Assembly (NCBI GenBank): GCA_035411585.1
Contig: DAONTI010000015.1
Location: 39,420 to 103,419 of the forward strand
Direction: 5' to 3'
Length of the DNA: 64,000 nt
From: MWDV01 sp002070715
GTDB taxonomy: Bacteria; Verrucomicrobiota; Verrucomicrobiia; Limisphaerales; MWDV01
This document shows, one piece after another, positions 36,907-45,630 of the stretch; the first letter of the stretch is position 1, and each line of letters begins with the position of its first letter. The notes under the pieces were generated by a model. That model did not search any database. It was not told the DNA's origin and saw only the letters and a list, made by a program, of their open reading frames with translations. The position numbers and the translations under genes are program-made.

Positions 36907-37659
36907 ATGAAAGTAATCGTACTCGCCGCCGGCTATGCCACGCGGTTGTATCCCTTGACGTTGACGCGACCCAAACCGCTGCTGCCCGTGGCGGGCAAGC
37001 CCATGATTGAATACGTCCTCGACAATCTGGCGCCCATCGGCGGGATTGACCGGGTGTATGTGGTCACCAACGCCAAGTTCGCGGATCAATTCCAGCAATG
37101 GGCCGACGGGTACCGCAGCGCGCCGCTTCTTTTCACCATCGTCAACGACGGCTCCACCGACGACAGCAACAAGCTCGGTGCCATTGGCGATATTCATTTC
37201 GTGTTGCAACAACACCAGGTGGATGACGATCTCATCGTGGTCGCGGGCGATAATTTGTTCAGCCAGAAACTGGATGCCTTCGGGCGGGTTTGTCGCGAGC
37301 GCAACGCGCCGGTGCTGGCGCTCTATGACGTGGGCGACCTCGAGGAAATCAAAAAATACAACGCGATCACAGTGGCCGCGGATGGGCGCATCACTTTCTT
37401 CGAGGAAAAACCGAAAAATCCAACGAGCACCCTGACCGGCATCGCGCTGTATTATTACCCGCGCCCGACGCTGCCGCTCATCCGGCAATACATCGCCGAA
37501 GGCAACAATCCAGACCAGCCGGGGCGCTTGGTGCAATGGTTGTATCCGCGCACACCGTTTTACACCTGGCAGGTCCCCGGCCTGTGGTTCGACATCGGGT
37601 CGAAAGAAACGCTGGAGGAGGCCAACCGAATCTTCGCCGACTTGAACCGCACGCCGTAA
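36907..37659 (+). CDS. Sugar-phosphate nucleotidyltransferase
   Basis: A 250-aa NTP-transferase. The N-terminal nucleotide-binding loop VLAAGYATRLYPLT and RPKPLLPVAGKPMIEY (residues 4-35) are typical of glucose-1-phosphate thymidylyl/uridylyltransferases; VVAGDNLF near 114-121 provides the metal-binding Asp, and FFEEKPKNP (about 158-166) the sugar-phosphate site. It makes an NDP-sugar from NTP and a sugar-1-phosphate. Which nucleotide and sugar cannot be told. It ends 16 bases from the convergent beta-galactosidase gene, and could supply or consume sugar-1-phosphates from that pathway. Confidence 0.85.
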   Translation: MKVIVLAAGYATRLYPLTLTRPKPLLPVAGKPMIEYVLDNLAPIGGIDRVYVVTNAKFADQFQQWADGYRSAPLLFTIVNDGSTDDSNKLGAIGDIHFVLQQHQVDDDLIVVAGDNLFSQKLDAFGRVCRERNAPVLALYDVGDLEEIKKYNAITVAADGRITFFEEKPKNPTSTLTGIALYYYPRPTLPLIRQYIAEGNNPDQPGRLVQWLYPRTPFYTWQVPGLWFDIGSKETLEEANRIFADLNRTP

Positions 37660-37675
37660 GCGTTACCCCGCCGAG

Positions 37676-40600
37676 TCAAGGCATCTGCCGGCGCGCGAGG
37701 ATGGCTGGGTCGTCGCCGGTCTGTAACGGTCGCAGGCGGAAGCGGTAGCCCTGTTCGCGGCAGGGGATCAAATAGGGATCATGCGGCCAGCGGCCCCAAC
37801 TGTTGTCGCTGCCCACGCCTTGTTGGCGCCAATCCAGATTCAACACGACAAAATCCCGGTGGGGCAGGAGGAACGGATGATGCGCCGTCTGCAGATCGTC
37901 CGTGGTGTGATGGGACGCGTTCACGCTGAGACTTTGCGCCGGATCGGCGGCGGCCAACAGGCCAATTCCTTTCCGATTGGTCAACGCCACCCAACGGACG
38001 TCCACCTTGTTGCCGCTCTCGCCGGGTTCGACGTAGTCGTAGTAGAACTGCTCGCGCACCGTGCCGGAGTAACGGCCGATCCGCGCGTCTTGACGGTCAA
38101 TGTAGGTCTCCTGCGGTCCGCGGCCGAACCAGGTGATCCGGTCAAATCCCGCCGGCAAAATCATCTGCATACCGAGCCGCGGTAGTTTGGGCAGCTCGGG
38201 ATTGGCCGGCGCAAACCGGGCTTCCACGACAATATCGCCGCTGCTGTGGACGGTGTAGGTCGTGAACCAATCGGCGGTCACTGAGGGCAGATGGCTGGTG
38301 ATTTTGACGACAACGGCGCCGTTTTTTTCTTCCACGGTAAAAGCACGAACCTGCCGGCCTTCATGTGCCGTGCGCCAGAGACCCTGGGACTGCGCCATGT
38401 TTCGTCCGCGATCGTTGTCAATCGGTGCGCGCCAAAAATCGGGGCGCAAGGGGGATTCGATCAATTCCACGCCCTTGCATCGCCAGGAAGCCAGCGTCCC
38501 GGTGGCTTTGTCGAAGTTGGCCGTAAAGTCGGAGCCGGTCACAGACAAACGCGTGGAGGTTTCCGACAGCGTAAGCCGTGCGCAGGGCGGATTGGCCACA
38601 GGTAGGGCGGGGACGGCATCCGGCAGTTTGAATTGATCCCACGCCAGCTCGTGTCCCCGCGGCGCCCACGCGGTGTCCCGCCGCAGCCGGAAACTGAGGT
38701 CGAGAAAATACTCGACGCCCGGCGTGGGGGTGAACGGTTTCACGGGAATCGTTAGTGTGGTGGTTTCGCCGGGGGCCAGCGCGGGTGTCGGCAGGCCGCC
38801 CTTCTGAAGTTCCCGCCCATCTCCGGTCAAACGCCAATGCACCGTGGCCACCTCCTCGAGGTCGGTGAAGTCAAACCAGTTCTTCACTTCGATCCGGCGC
38901 GCGGCCAGGTCGGCGGGCCGGCAATGGATGGATTGATAAACGTGTTTCACGGCGGGCAGCGCGGGATGCGGCCGGCGATCGGGCGTAAGCAGACCGTTGC
39001 AACAGAAGTTGTCATCGCTGGGCGTGCCGGGCGGGCCGAAGTCGCCGCCAAAAGCCCAGAAGGTTTTGTCGCCGGGACGCACTGGTTCAAAGCGTTCCAG
39101 CGGCAGCACGCGCTGACGTTGGCGCAGACCCTGGTCTACCCAGTCCCAAATGAAGCCACCTTGCAAATACGGCTGATGATAAATCAAATCCCAGTAGAGC
39201 CACAGGTTGCCGCAACTGTTGCCCATGGCGTGGGCGTATTCACACATGATGTACGGCCGCGCCCGCCGGGCTTCCGCGCCGATGTAGAATTTCCATTCCG
39301 ACTCGAACGCCTCGCCCGCCGCGTAACGGCGCAGTTCCTCCGGATGCGGATACATGGGGCAATAAATGTCCGTGTTACGGTCGAAGCCCGCCCGTTCATA
39401 CTGGACGGGGCGGCCGGGATCGCGTTGCTTGATCCAATCGTAGGTCGCCATGAAATTCGGCCCGTTGCCCGCCTCGTTGCCGAGCGACCAGATGAGGATC
39501 GAAGGATGATTCTTATCGCGCTCGACCATGCGCACCGTGCGGTCCAGATGCGCGTCGCGCCATTCGGGGAAATTGGCGAGCGATTTTTTGCCGTAACCCA
39601 TGCCGTGGCTCTCGATATTGGCCTCGTCCACCACGTAGAGGCCAAAGCGATCGCACAGGTCATACCACGCCGGTTGATTGGGGTAATGACTGGTGCGGAC
39701 AGCGTTGAAGTTGTGGCGTTTCATCAACCGAATATCCTCAATCATGTCCGCCACACTGACGACCTGGCCGTGGTCGGGATCGTGTTCGTGGCGGTTGGCG
39801 CCTTTGATGAGAATGCGCCGGCCATTGACCAGCAGGTTGCCGTCCCGGATTTCGACTTTGCGGAAGCCGACGTTGAAGGGAACGACTTCCAACGGGCGCA
39901 TCCGGTGGTCATAAAGGGTGACCAACAACCGGTAAAGGTGCGGCGTTTCGGCAGTCCATTTGCGGGGCTGGGGAACTTCCGCTTGCAACAGCGCTTCGCT
40001 GGCCTGCCCGGGTTCGGCGTAGGCTTTTTGCGGTCCGCCAAAGACCTTCAGCTCCCGGGCGTCGGGATCAAATAACCGGGCCTCCACAAACAAGGCCCGC
40101 GACAGGCGGGTGTAGTTGGTGATGTCCAGTTTCACCCGCAAGGAGGCGTTGCGGTATTGCGAATCCAGGTCAGTTTGGATTTCTACATCGCGCAGATGCA
40201 CCTCGGACGGCGACCAGAGATACACATCACGGAAGATGCCGCTCAACCGCCAGAAATCCTGGTCTTCCAAATACGAGCCGTCGCACCAGCGGAAGTTCTC
40301 AACCGCCAGCAGATTCTCGCCGGGTTTCAGGAACGGCGTGATGTCAAATTCCACAGGCGTGCGGCTGTCCTTGCCCAGGCCGACTTGTTGGCCGTTGACC
40401 CAGAGATAAAACATCGAGTTCACTCCGTCGAAGGTGATGAACACCCGGCGTCCCACCCAAGCTTTCGGCACGATGAAGGTTTTGCGGTAAGCGTTCACCG
40501 TGTTGTTCGGATCCTCCTCCGGAACGAACGGCGGCACCCACGGCTGCGGCCAGGGAAACGGGATGTTGACGTAAATGGGGATGCCAAATCCCAGCATCTC

Positions 40601-41002
40601 GACGTTCGCCGGGACGGGGATGGTCGTCCACTGCGAATCGTCAAATTCCGGTTTCCAAAAGTCCGGCACCCGCTCGGTGTGATTCCGGCTGTAGTGATAT
40701 TTCCAAGACCCATTGAGCGAGCGATAAAAAGGTGATTTTACGCGTTCCGCGTTGGAAACCGGCCCAATCTGGCGCGCGGTTTTGAGGTCCGGACAGATGA
40801 CCATGGTGGCGTGCGGCGCCAGGGTATTCACGCCGGTCAACCGGGGATTTTGCCAATCTTTCACAACCGGCGCTGCGCCGCCGTTGAGGCGGCAAACCAA
40901 AACCATCAGCAACAACGCGAGCGAACGCGTCCGAAGGCGGAAACAGCTTTCAGTATTCATAACGGGAAATGGATCGTGCGGCGTCGGAGTGCCAGGTTTC
41001 AT
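37676..41002 (-). CDS. Exported GH2 beta-galactosidase
   Basis: An 1108-aa LacZ-type enzyme. The ATG at 41002 overlaps the galactokinase stop (ATGA); an ATG at 40960 gives a better signal peptide (RLRTRSLALLLMVLVCRL). The domain order is jelly roll, two Ig-like domains, TIM barrel and the Bgal small-chain domain. The acid/base Glu lies in IWSLGNEAGNG (about residue 510) and the nucleophile Glu in MCEYAHAMGN (about 588). It hydrolyses terminal beta-galactosides. Being exported, it would release galactose outside the cytoplasm, which the operon's symporter can import for GalM and GalK. It is the last gene of the operon. Confidence 0.92.
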   Translation of the reverse strand: MKPGTPTPHDPFPVMNTESCFRLRTRSLALLLMVLVCRLNGGAAPVVKDWQNPRLTGVNTLAPHATMVICPDLKTARQIGPVSNAERVKSPFYRSLNGSWKYHYSRNHTERVPDFWKPEFDDSQWTTIPVPANVEMLGFGIPIYVNIPFPWPQPWVPPFVPEEDPNNTVNAYRKTFIVPKAWVGRRVFITFDGVNSMFYLWVNGQQVGLGKDSRTPVEFDITPFLKPGENLLAVENFRWCDGSYLEDQDFWRLSGIFRDVYLWSPSEVHLRDVEIQTDLDSQYRNASLRVKLDITNYTRLSRALFVEARLFDPDARELKVFGGPQKAYAEPGQASEALLQAEVPQPRKWTAETPHLYRLLVTLYDHRMRPLEVVPFNVGFRKVEIRDGNLLVNGRRILIKGANRHEHDPDHGQVVSVADMIEDIRLMKRHNFNAVRTSHYPNQPAWYDLCDRFGLYVVDEANIESHGMGYGKKSLANFPEWRDAHLDRTVRMVERDKNHPSILIWSLGNEAGNGPNFMATYDWIKQRDPGRPVQYERAGFDRNTDIYCPMYPHPEELRRYAAGEAFESEWKFYIGAEARRARPYIMCEYAHAMGNSCGNLWLYWDLIYHQPYLQGGFIWDWVDQGLRQRQRVLPLERFEPVRPGDKTFWAFGGDFGPPGTPSDDNFCCNGLLTPDRRPHPALPAVKHVYQSIHCRPADLAARRIEVKNWFDFTDLEEVATVHWRLTGDGRELQKGGLPTPALAPGETTTLTIPVKPFTPTPGVEYFLDLSFRLRRDTAWAPRGHELAWDQFKLPDAVPALPVANPPCARLTLSETSTRLSVTGSDFTANFDKATGTLASWRCKGVELIESPLRPDFWRAPIDNDRGRNMAQSQGLWRTAHEGRQVRAFTVEEKNGAVVVKITSHLPSVTADWFTTYTVHSSGDIVVEARFAPANPELPKLPRLGMQMILPAGFDRITWFGRGPQETYIDRQDARIGRYSGTVREQFYYDYVEPGESGNKVDVRWVALTNRKGIGLLAAADPAQSLSVNASHHTTDDLQTAHHPFLLPHRDFVVLNLDWRQQGVGSDNSWGRWPHDPYLIPCREQGYRFRLRPLQTGDDPAILARRQMP

Positions 41003-42168
41003 TGCTTGATCAAGGTTGCGCCCGCACCGGGACGGGAGACAAACATGGTGGGCGTGATGCCGGTCTTTTGCGTGTAGCCGGCCTCAAGTTGCGTCATGAG
41101 GGAGGCCACTGCGGCGGTCTGCACGAGCGCCACCGCGCAGCCGCCAAAGCCGCCGCCGGTCATGCGGCAGCCAATGACGCCGTGCGCCGGGCCCAGGTTG
41201 TGCGCCAGATCAACCACCGCATCCAGTTCGGCGCAACTGACTTCGTAATCGTCCCGCAAAGACGCGTGGCTGGCATACATCAACGCGCCCACCTCGGGCC
41301 AGTCGCCGCGGCGGATGGCGCCGGCTGCTTGGGTGGTGCGGGTGATTTCCCCGATGACATGCCGGGCGCGACGGAAAACGCTCTCTTCGAATTGGGCCCG
41401 GTGTGCGTCGAGTTGTTCCCGGGTGGCATCGCGCAGGGAGCGCACCCCCAGGATTTGCGCGGCGCGTTCGCATTGCTGACGGCGCTTTGGATATTCGCTG
41501 CCGGTCAATTCGTGCTTCACGTTGGTGTTGATGATGAGCACGGACACCGCCGGATCGGTAAACGGCACCAGATCAAATTCGCGCGAACGACAGTCGAGCA
41601 GGAGCAGATGATCCGGCCGGCCGAGGGTGGAAATGAATTGGTCCATAATGCCGCAAGGCATGCCGGCATATTCGTGCTCGGCTTTTTGGCAGAGCAACGC
41701 CTTTTCTACCGGATCGAGCGCTGTGCCGACAACGGCTTCGAGGAGCGTGGCGGTGGCAACTTCCAACGCCGCGCTGCTGGACAAGCCGCCGCCCAACGGG
41801 ACGGTTGAACGGATCAAGGCATCAAAGCCCGCCGGTTTCAGTCCGCGCGCCATAAAGCCCGCGATCACTCCGAGCGGATAGTTGCCCCACCAGCCTTTCG
41901 GCCCGGGCCGGAGCGGTTGAGCCAAATTCACAGTTACAAATCCTTCGCCGGCCTCGCTGCGCAGCGTGATGGTGTCCGTGCCGTTCGGGGCGGCGGCAAG
42001 GACCGTGTACCGCTCGAGGGCCATCGGAAACACAAAGCCATCGTTGTAATCGGTGTGTTCCCCGATCAGGTTGACGCGACCGGGCGCGGCGGCCAGCCAT
42101 TGGGGTTCGCGGTGAAAGGTTTGTTGAAAAGCGGATGCCGTCTGCGCGGCGAGCGAATCAAGAGCCAT
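40999..42168 (-). CDS. galK: Galactokinase
   Basis: A 389-aa GHMP kinase that phosphorylates galactose to galactose-1-phosphate (Leloir pathway). From the ATG at 42168 the galactokinase signature GRVNLIGEHTDYNDG is at residues 30-44, the ATP loop PLGGGLSSSAA at about 118-128, and the GHMP C-terminal motif MTGGGFGGCAVAL near 345. The start is ten bases after the galM stop and the stop overlaps the GH2 gene start, showing a tight operon. Length is normal. Confidence 0.95.
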   Translation of the reverse strand: MALDSLAAQTASAFQQTFHREPQWLAAAPGRVNLIGEHTDYNDGFVFPMALERYTVLAAAPNGTDTITLRSEAGEGFVTVNLAQPLRPGPKGWWGNYPLGVIAGFMARGLKPAGFDALIRSTVPLGGGLSSSAALEVATATLLEAVVGTALDPVEKALLCQKAEHEYAGMPCGIMDQFISTLGRPDHLLLLDCRSREFDLVPFTDPAVSVLIINTNVKHELTGSEYPKRRQQCERAAQILGVRSLRDATREQLDAHRAQFEESVFRRARHVIGEITRTTQAAGAIRRGDWPEVGALMYASHASLRDDYEVSCAELDAVVDLAHNLGPAHGVIGCRMTGGGFGGCAVALVQTAAVASLMTQLEAGYTQKTGITPTMFVSRPGAGATLIKQ

Positions 42169-42178
42169 GAACGTGCGG

Positions 42179-43219
42179 TTAGCGGGTGGAAAAGCGATGG
42201 ATGGTTGTATGCCGGTAGGTTTGGCCGGGCCGCAGGATGATGCTGGGGAAATGCGGTTGATTGACCGCATCGGCGAAATGTTGCGTTTCCAGGCAGAACC
42301 CGCTGTGGGGACCGTAGCGAACGCCGCCTTTGCCCGTGAGCGAGCCATCCAGAAAGTTGCCCGTGTAAAACTGCAACCCCGGCTCCGTCGTCAACACTTC
42401 CAGGACGCGTCCGCTCCCGGGCTCGAACACGCGCGCGGCCAGGGCGGGGGACTCCGACGCGCCGCGCAGGACGAAGTTGTTATCGTAGCCGCGGGGAGTG
42501 GTCGTGAGTTCGGCCCAACGCGCGCCAATCAAACGCGGTTGCCGAAAATCGAGCGGGGTACCGGCGACGGAACGGATTTCGCCGGTGGGAATCAATTCCG
42601 CGTCGGACGGCGTGTAAAAATCCGCCCACACCTGCAATTCGTGGCCGAGCACATCGCCGGCGCCGGCCAGGTTGAAATAGGAATGGTTGGTCAGATTGAC
42701 CGGGGTGGGGCGGTCGGTCGTGGCGGTGTAATCAATCACCAGTTCCTGGGCGTCGGTGAGCGTCATTAACACGGTCAGGTCCAACTGGCCGGGATAACCT
42801 TCGTCGCCGTCGGGACTGCAATGGCAGAAACGCACCGCCGCGCCCGGCTGCGGTTCGGCCTGCCACACCACCTTGTCGAGTCCCCGCACGCCGCCGTGCA
42901 GGTGGTTGGTTTGGTTGTTCAAGGCCAGCGTGTAGATTTGCCCCGCCAGCGTGAAGCGGCCGTGGGCGATGCGGTTGCAGACGCGTCCGGTTGTGCAACC
43001 AAAATACGGATGACCCGCCAGATACGGCGCCAACTGGTCGAATCCCAGAACCACATCGCCGAGCCGGCCCGCGCGATCGGGGACGTGCAGTTCGGTGATG
43101 ATGGTGCCGTAGTTCGTGATTTTGGCGATCAACCCGGCGGCGTTGGTCAGCGTGAACAAGTCCACGGGCGTGCCATCGGCCAGTTGGCCGAAATGTGTTC
43201 GGATAACGTTTGCTTGCAT
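42179..43219 (-). CDS. galM: Aldose 1-epimerase (mutarotase)
   Basis: A 346-aa enzyme interconverting alpha and beta galactose. From the ATG at 43219, preceded by a GAAGAAA-type ribosome site: RVCNRIAHGRF, the catalytic-region His in NQTNHLHGG, a second His in TNHSYFNLAG (about 175), and the catalytic Glu in CLETQHFADA near the end. No signal peptide is evident, so it is placed in the cytoplasm. Its product form is the substrate of the GalK encoded next. Confidence 0.94.
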   Translation of the reverse strand: MQANVIRTHFGQLADGTPVDLFTLTNAAGLIAKITNYGTIITELHVPDRAGRLGDVVLGFDQLAPYLAGHPYFGCTTGRVCNRIAHGRFTLAGQIYTLALNNQTNHLHGGVRGLDKVVWQAEPQPGAAVRFCHCSPDGDEGYPGQLDLTVLMTLTDAQELVIDYTATTDRPTPVNLTNHSYFNLAGAGDVLGHELQVWADFYTPSDAELIPTGEIRSVAGTPLDFRQPRLIGARWAELTTTPRGYDNNFVLRGASESPALAARVFEPGSGRVLEVLTTEPGLQFYTGNFLDGSLTGKGGVRYGPHSGFCLETQHFADAVNQPHFPSIILRPGQTYRHTTIHRFSTR

Positions 43220-43317
43220 ATTTTTTCTTCGCTTGCCGTCGGGTCCTGCTTCGGCGGTGCGGGTGTGCTGCGCACGAGCCACCCCGCGACTGGAACCGCG
43301 CGCTCGCCGGAAGCGGA

Positions 43318-45156
43318 TTACCGCGCCAACACCAGCGGGCTGAAGATGATGTAAAGAATGATGGTGATCACGACCACGCCAATGCCCGCCAGCTTGGCGC
43401 CGCCGGAGGTTTCAAGATTCAATCGCGTGCTGGTTTTGAATTCCACCGGTTGCGGCAGCGGCTTGATGACGCCGATCAGCCACATCACCGCGATGACGAC
43501 AAAGAAACAGATCGCCATCCGGTCGAGGAAGGCGATGCCCGGCACCAGGGTGGCCATCAGAAAATAGAGCACGGGATTCAACAGCAGTCCCACCACGCCG
43601 GCAATGCCGGGCGCGCGGCGGTTGATCAAGCCGAACACAAATACCGCGAGGATGCCCGGCGACACGTAGCCTTGGAATTCTTGGATGTATTTGAAAATGC
43701 TGCCGAACTGGTCGAGCAGGGGCGCAAGGAAACATCCGGTCAGCGCGAAGACCCCCACGCAAACGCGCCCGCAACCCACCAAGCCTCTTTGTGTCGCCGT
43801 GGGATGAAGATATTTCTGGTAAATATCCATGGTGAAAATGGTGGACGCGGCGTTCAACACCGCCGCCAGCGAACTGACAATGGCGCCCAACAACGCGGCC
43901 AACACGAAGCCCACCAGCCCGCTGCCCGGCGGAAGTATCTTCTTGATCAACAAATTCAACGAAGCGTCAAACTTGTAGCCGCCTTGGATGACGGTTTCTT
44001 TCACCGCGTGGCCCGCGGCTTCGACCTTGGCATTGTGCACGGCAATCTGGGCCGCCATCTCCGGGTTCGCCAGCCGCCAATCCTCCGAGGTCTTGAAGAC
44101 CGTGACCGAGGCCGTGCTGCCCAACTCTTTCTGAATGGTCCGCAGATTCGTCCGCTCTTGGGCTGCCGCCAGGTCTTTACTGAAAAGGTTAAACGCGATG
44201 ATCCCCGGCACGACCACGATGAACGGAATGATCAGTTTCATCGCGGCGGCGAAGACGATGCCTTTCTGCCCTTCCCGGAGCGACGCCGAGCCCAGAATGC
44301 GTTGGGTGATGTATTGATTCAGTCCCCAATAATAGAAGTTCGGAATCCAGAGCCCAATGATGAGCGCCGTCCAGGGAATGTGCTGGTCACCGCGCGGCAG
44401 GATCATGTTGAATTTGTCCGGGTTCAACGCGTAGAGCTTGGAGAATCCGCCCGCGGCATCCGTCACGTCGCGGGGATTCGCGCTGCCCGGAGTCAGTTCT
44501 GCCACGGGCGTTCCCCCTAGCTTGGCGATGGCGAAATACGCAATGATCGCGCCGCCGATGATGAGGGCGACACCTTGAATCAAATCCGCCCAGGCGGACG
44601 CGTTCAAGCCGCCCGCCGCCACGTACAACGCGGCAATCAGACCGATGAGCCAGCACCAGCCCGTTAGACTGAAACCCAGCAGCGGGTGGCCGGCAAACAA
44701 CTCGCTCATCGTCAGCGCGCCCGCATAAATGACGCCGGTCAGGGAGACGCCGATCAGAATCACCATCATGCAGATGGACATCAGCGTGCGCGACGCGGTG
44801 TTGTAACGGTGTTCCAGAAAGTGCGGCATGGTGAAGATGCCGGTCTTGAGGAAATAGGGGAGAAAACAAAACGCGACGACGACCAGGGTCACGGCGGCCA
44901 TCCATTCGTAACTGCCGATGGCCATGCCAAGGTAATCCGCCGCCTGACCGGACATGCCGACGAATTGTTCCGAGGAGATGTTCGCCGCGATCAGCGACAC
45001 CCCGATCAACCACCACTTGAGCCCGCGCCCGGCCAGAAAGTACGCCTCGCTGTCCTTGCCTTCCCCTTTGCTTTTGTAGAGGCCCAGCGCGATGACGCAG
45101 GCGATGAAGACAAAGAAAATCACCAAGTCCAAAGGAAAAATGCGAAAGGATTCCAT
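43318..45156 (-). CDS. SSS-family sodium:sugar symporter
   Basis: A 612-aa protein with about 14 membrane segments of the solute:sodium symporter family (SGLT-like). Family features: SEAYFLAGRGLKWWLIGVSL, ANISSEQFVGMSG in helix 2 (sodium-site region), LPYFLKTGIFTMPHFLEHRY, and NYYWGLNQYITQRILGS. A long insert (about 325-400) separates late helices. First gene of the minus-strand operon symporter-galM-galK-GH2, so galactose or lactose import is inferred. Confidence 0.9.
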   Translation of the reverse strand: MESFRIFPLDLVIFFVFIACVIALGLYKSKGEGKDSEAYFLAGRGLKWWLIGVSLIAANISSEQFVGMSGQAADYLGMAIGSYEWMAAVTLVVVAFCFLPYFLKTGIFTMPHFLEHRYNTASRTLMSICMMVILIGVSLTGVIYAGALTMSELFAGHPLLGFSLTGWCWLIGLIAALYVAAGGLNASAWADLIQGVALIIGGAIIAYFAIAKLGGTPVAELTPGSANPRDVTDAAGGFSKLYALNPDKFNMILPRGDQHIPWTALIIGLWIPNFYYWGLNQYITQRILGSASLREGQKGIVFAAAMKLIIPFIVVVPGIIAFNLFSKDLAAAQERTNLRTIQKELGSTASVTVFKTSEDWRLANPEMAAQIAVHNAKVEAAGHAVKETVIQGGYKFDASLNLLIKKILPPGSGLVGFVLAALLGAIVSSLAAVLNAASTIFTMDIYQKYLHPTATQRGLVGCGRVCVGVFALTGCFLAPLLDQFGSIFKYIQEFQGYVSPGILAVFVFGLINRRAPGIAGVVGLLLNPVLYFLMATLVPGIAFLDRMAICFFVVIAVMWLIGVIKPLPQPVEFKTSTRLNLETSGGAKLAGIGVVVITIILYIIFSPLVLAR

Positions 45157-45630
45157 AATGATGCGTAGCTCGTTTGTGCCGGTTTATCGGGCGCGTTCGG
45201 TTGTCAATCTCCCCGGCGGACAGTGCGCCGGAACGAAAACGTCCGGGGCAGAATGGACGGTCCCGGCCAAAAATCAAGCAGGGACGCCGCGAAGGCGTCC
45301 CTGCCGAACCAGTTAGTCCTCAACCAATAATCCCCTCCTTTGAAATTCGTCAGTGATTGCACCCCTGCGTCAACGCACGGTTGGGCAGGGAACGGGGAAT
45401 TCTGGAAATGCGTTACGCCTTCCATCCCCGGGTCTTATTGTTGACCGTGACCATCACCCAGTTGCGAATTACGGGCTGAATCTAGCCGGTTTTTCTACTG
45501 GCGAGAAGAAGGGTGCCGGTCTTTATTTGTAGAAATCCGGTCATTTTTTACTCGACCCGCCACGCGATTTTTTCATTATGGCCCGGATGATGACCGTCCT
45601 TGAGGCGGGCGGTTGGTTGCTCGATTAAAA
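45157..45630. promoter_or_regulatory. Divergent control region of the galactoside operon with three CCGGT sites
   Basis: This 474-base gap lies between the symporter operon and its divergent regulator. The core (g/t)CCGGT occurs at 45485-45490, 45515-45520 and 45536-45541, spaced 30 and 21 bases, close to three and two helical turns, on the same face of the helix. Direct half-sites of this sort suit a XylR/AraC-type regulator. The segment around them is A+T-rich. Confidence 0.45.
45278..45304. repeat. Perfect 11-bp inverted repeat (REP-like hairpin)
   Basis: GCAGGGACGCC and its complement GGCGTCCCTGC flank a 5-base GCGAA loop. There is no T run on either side, so it is not an intrinsic terminator. 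It may be a dispersed palindrome or an mRNA leader structure of the symporter transcript. Confidence 0.75.

Noticed and set aside
38837..40075. 412-codon plus-strand frame opposite the GH2 gene
   Set aside because: Antisense shadow; GH2 catalytic motifs on the other strand are unambiguous.
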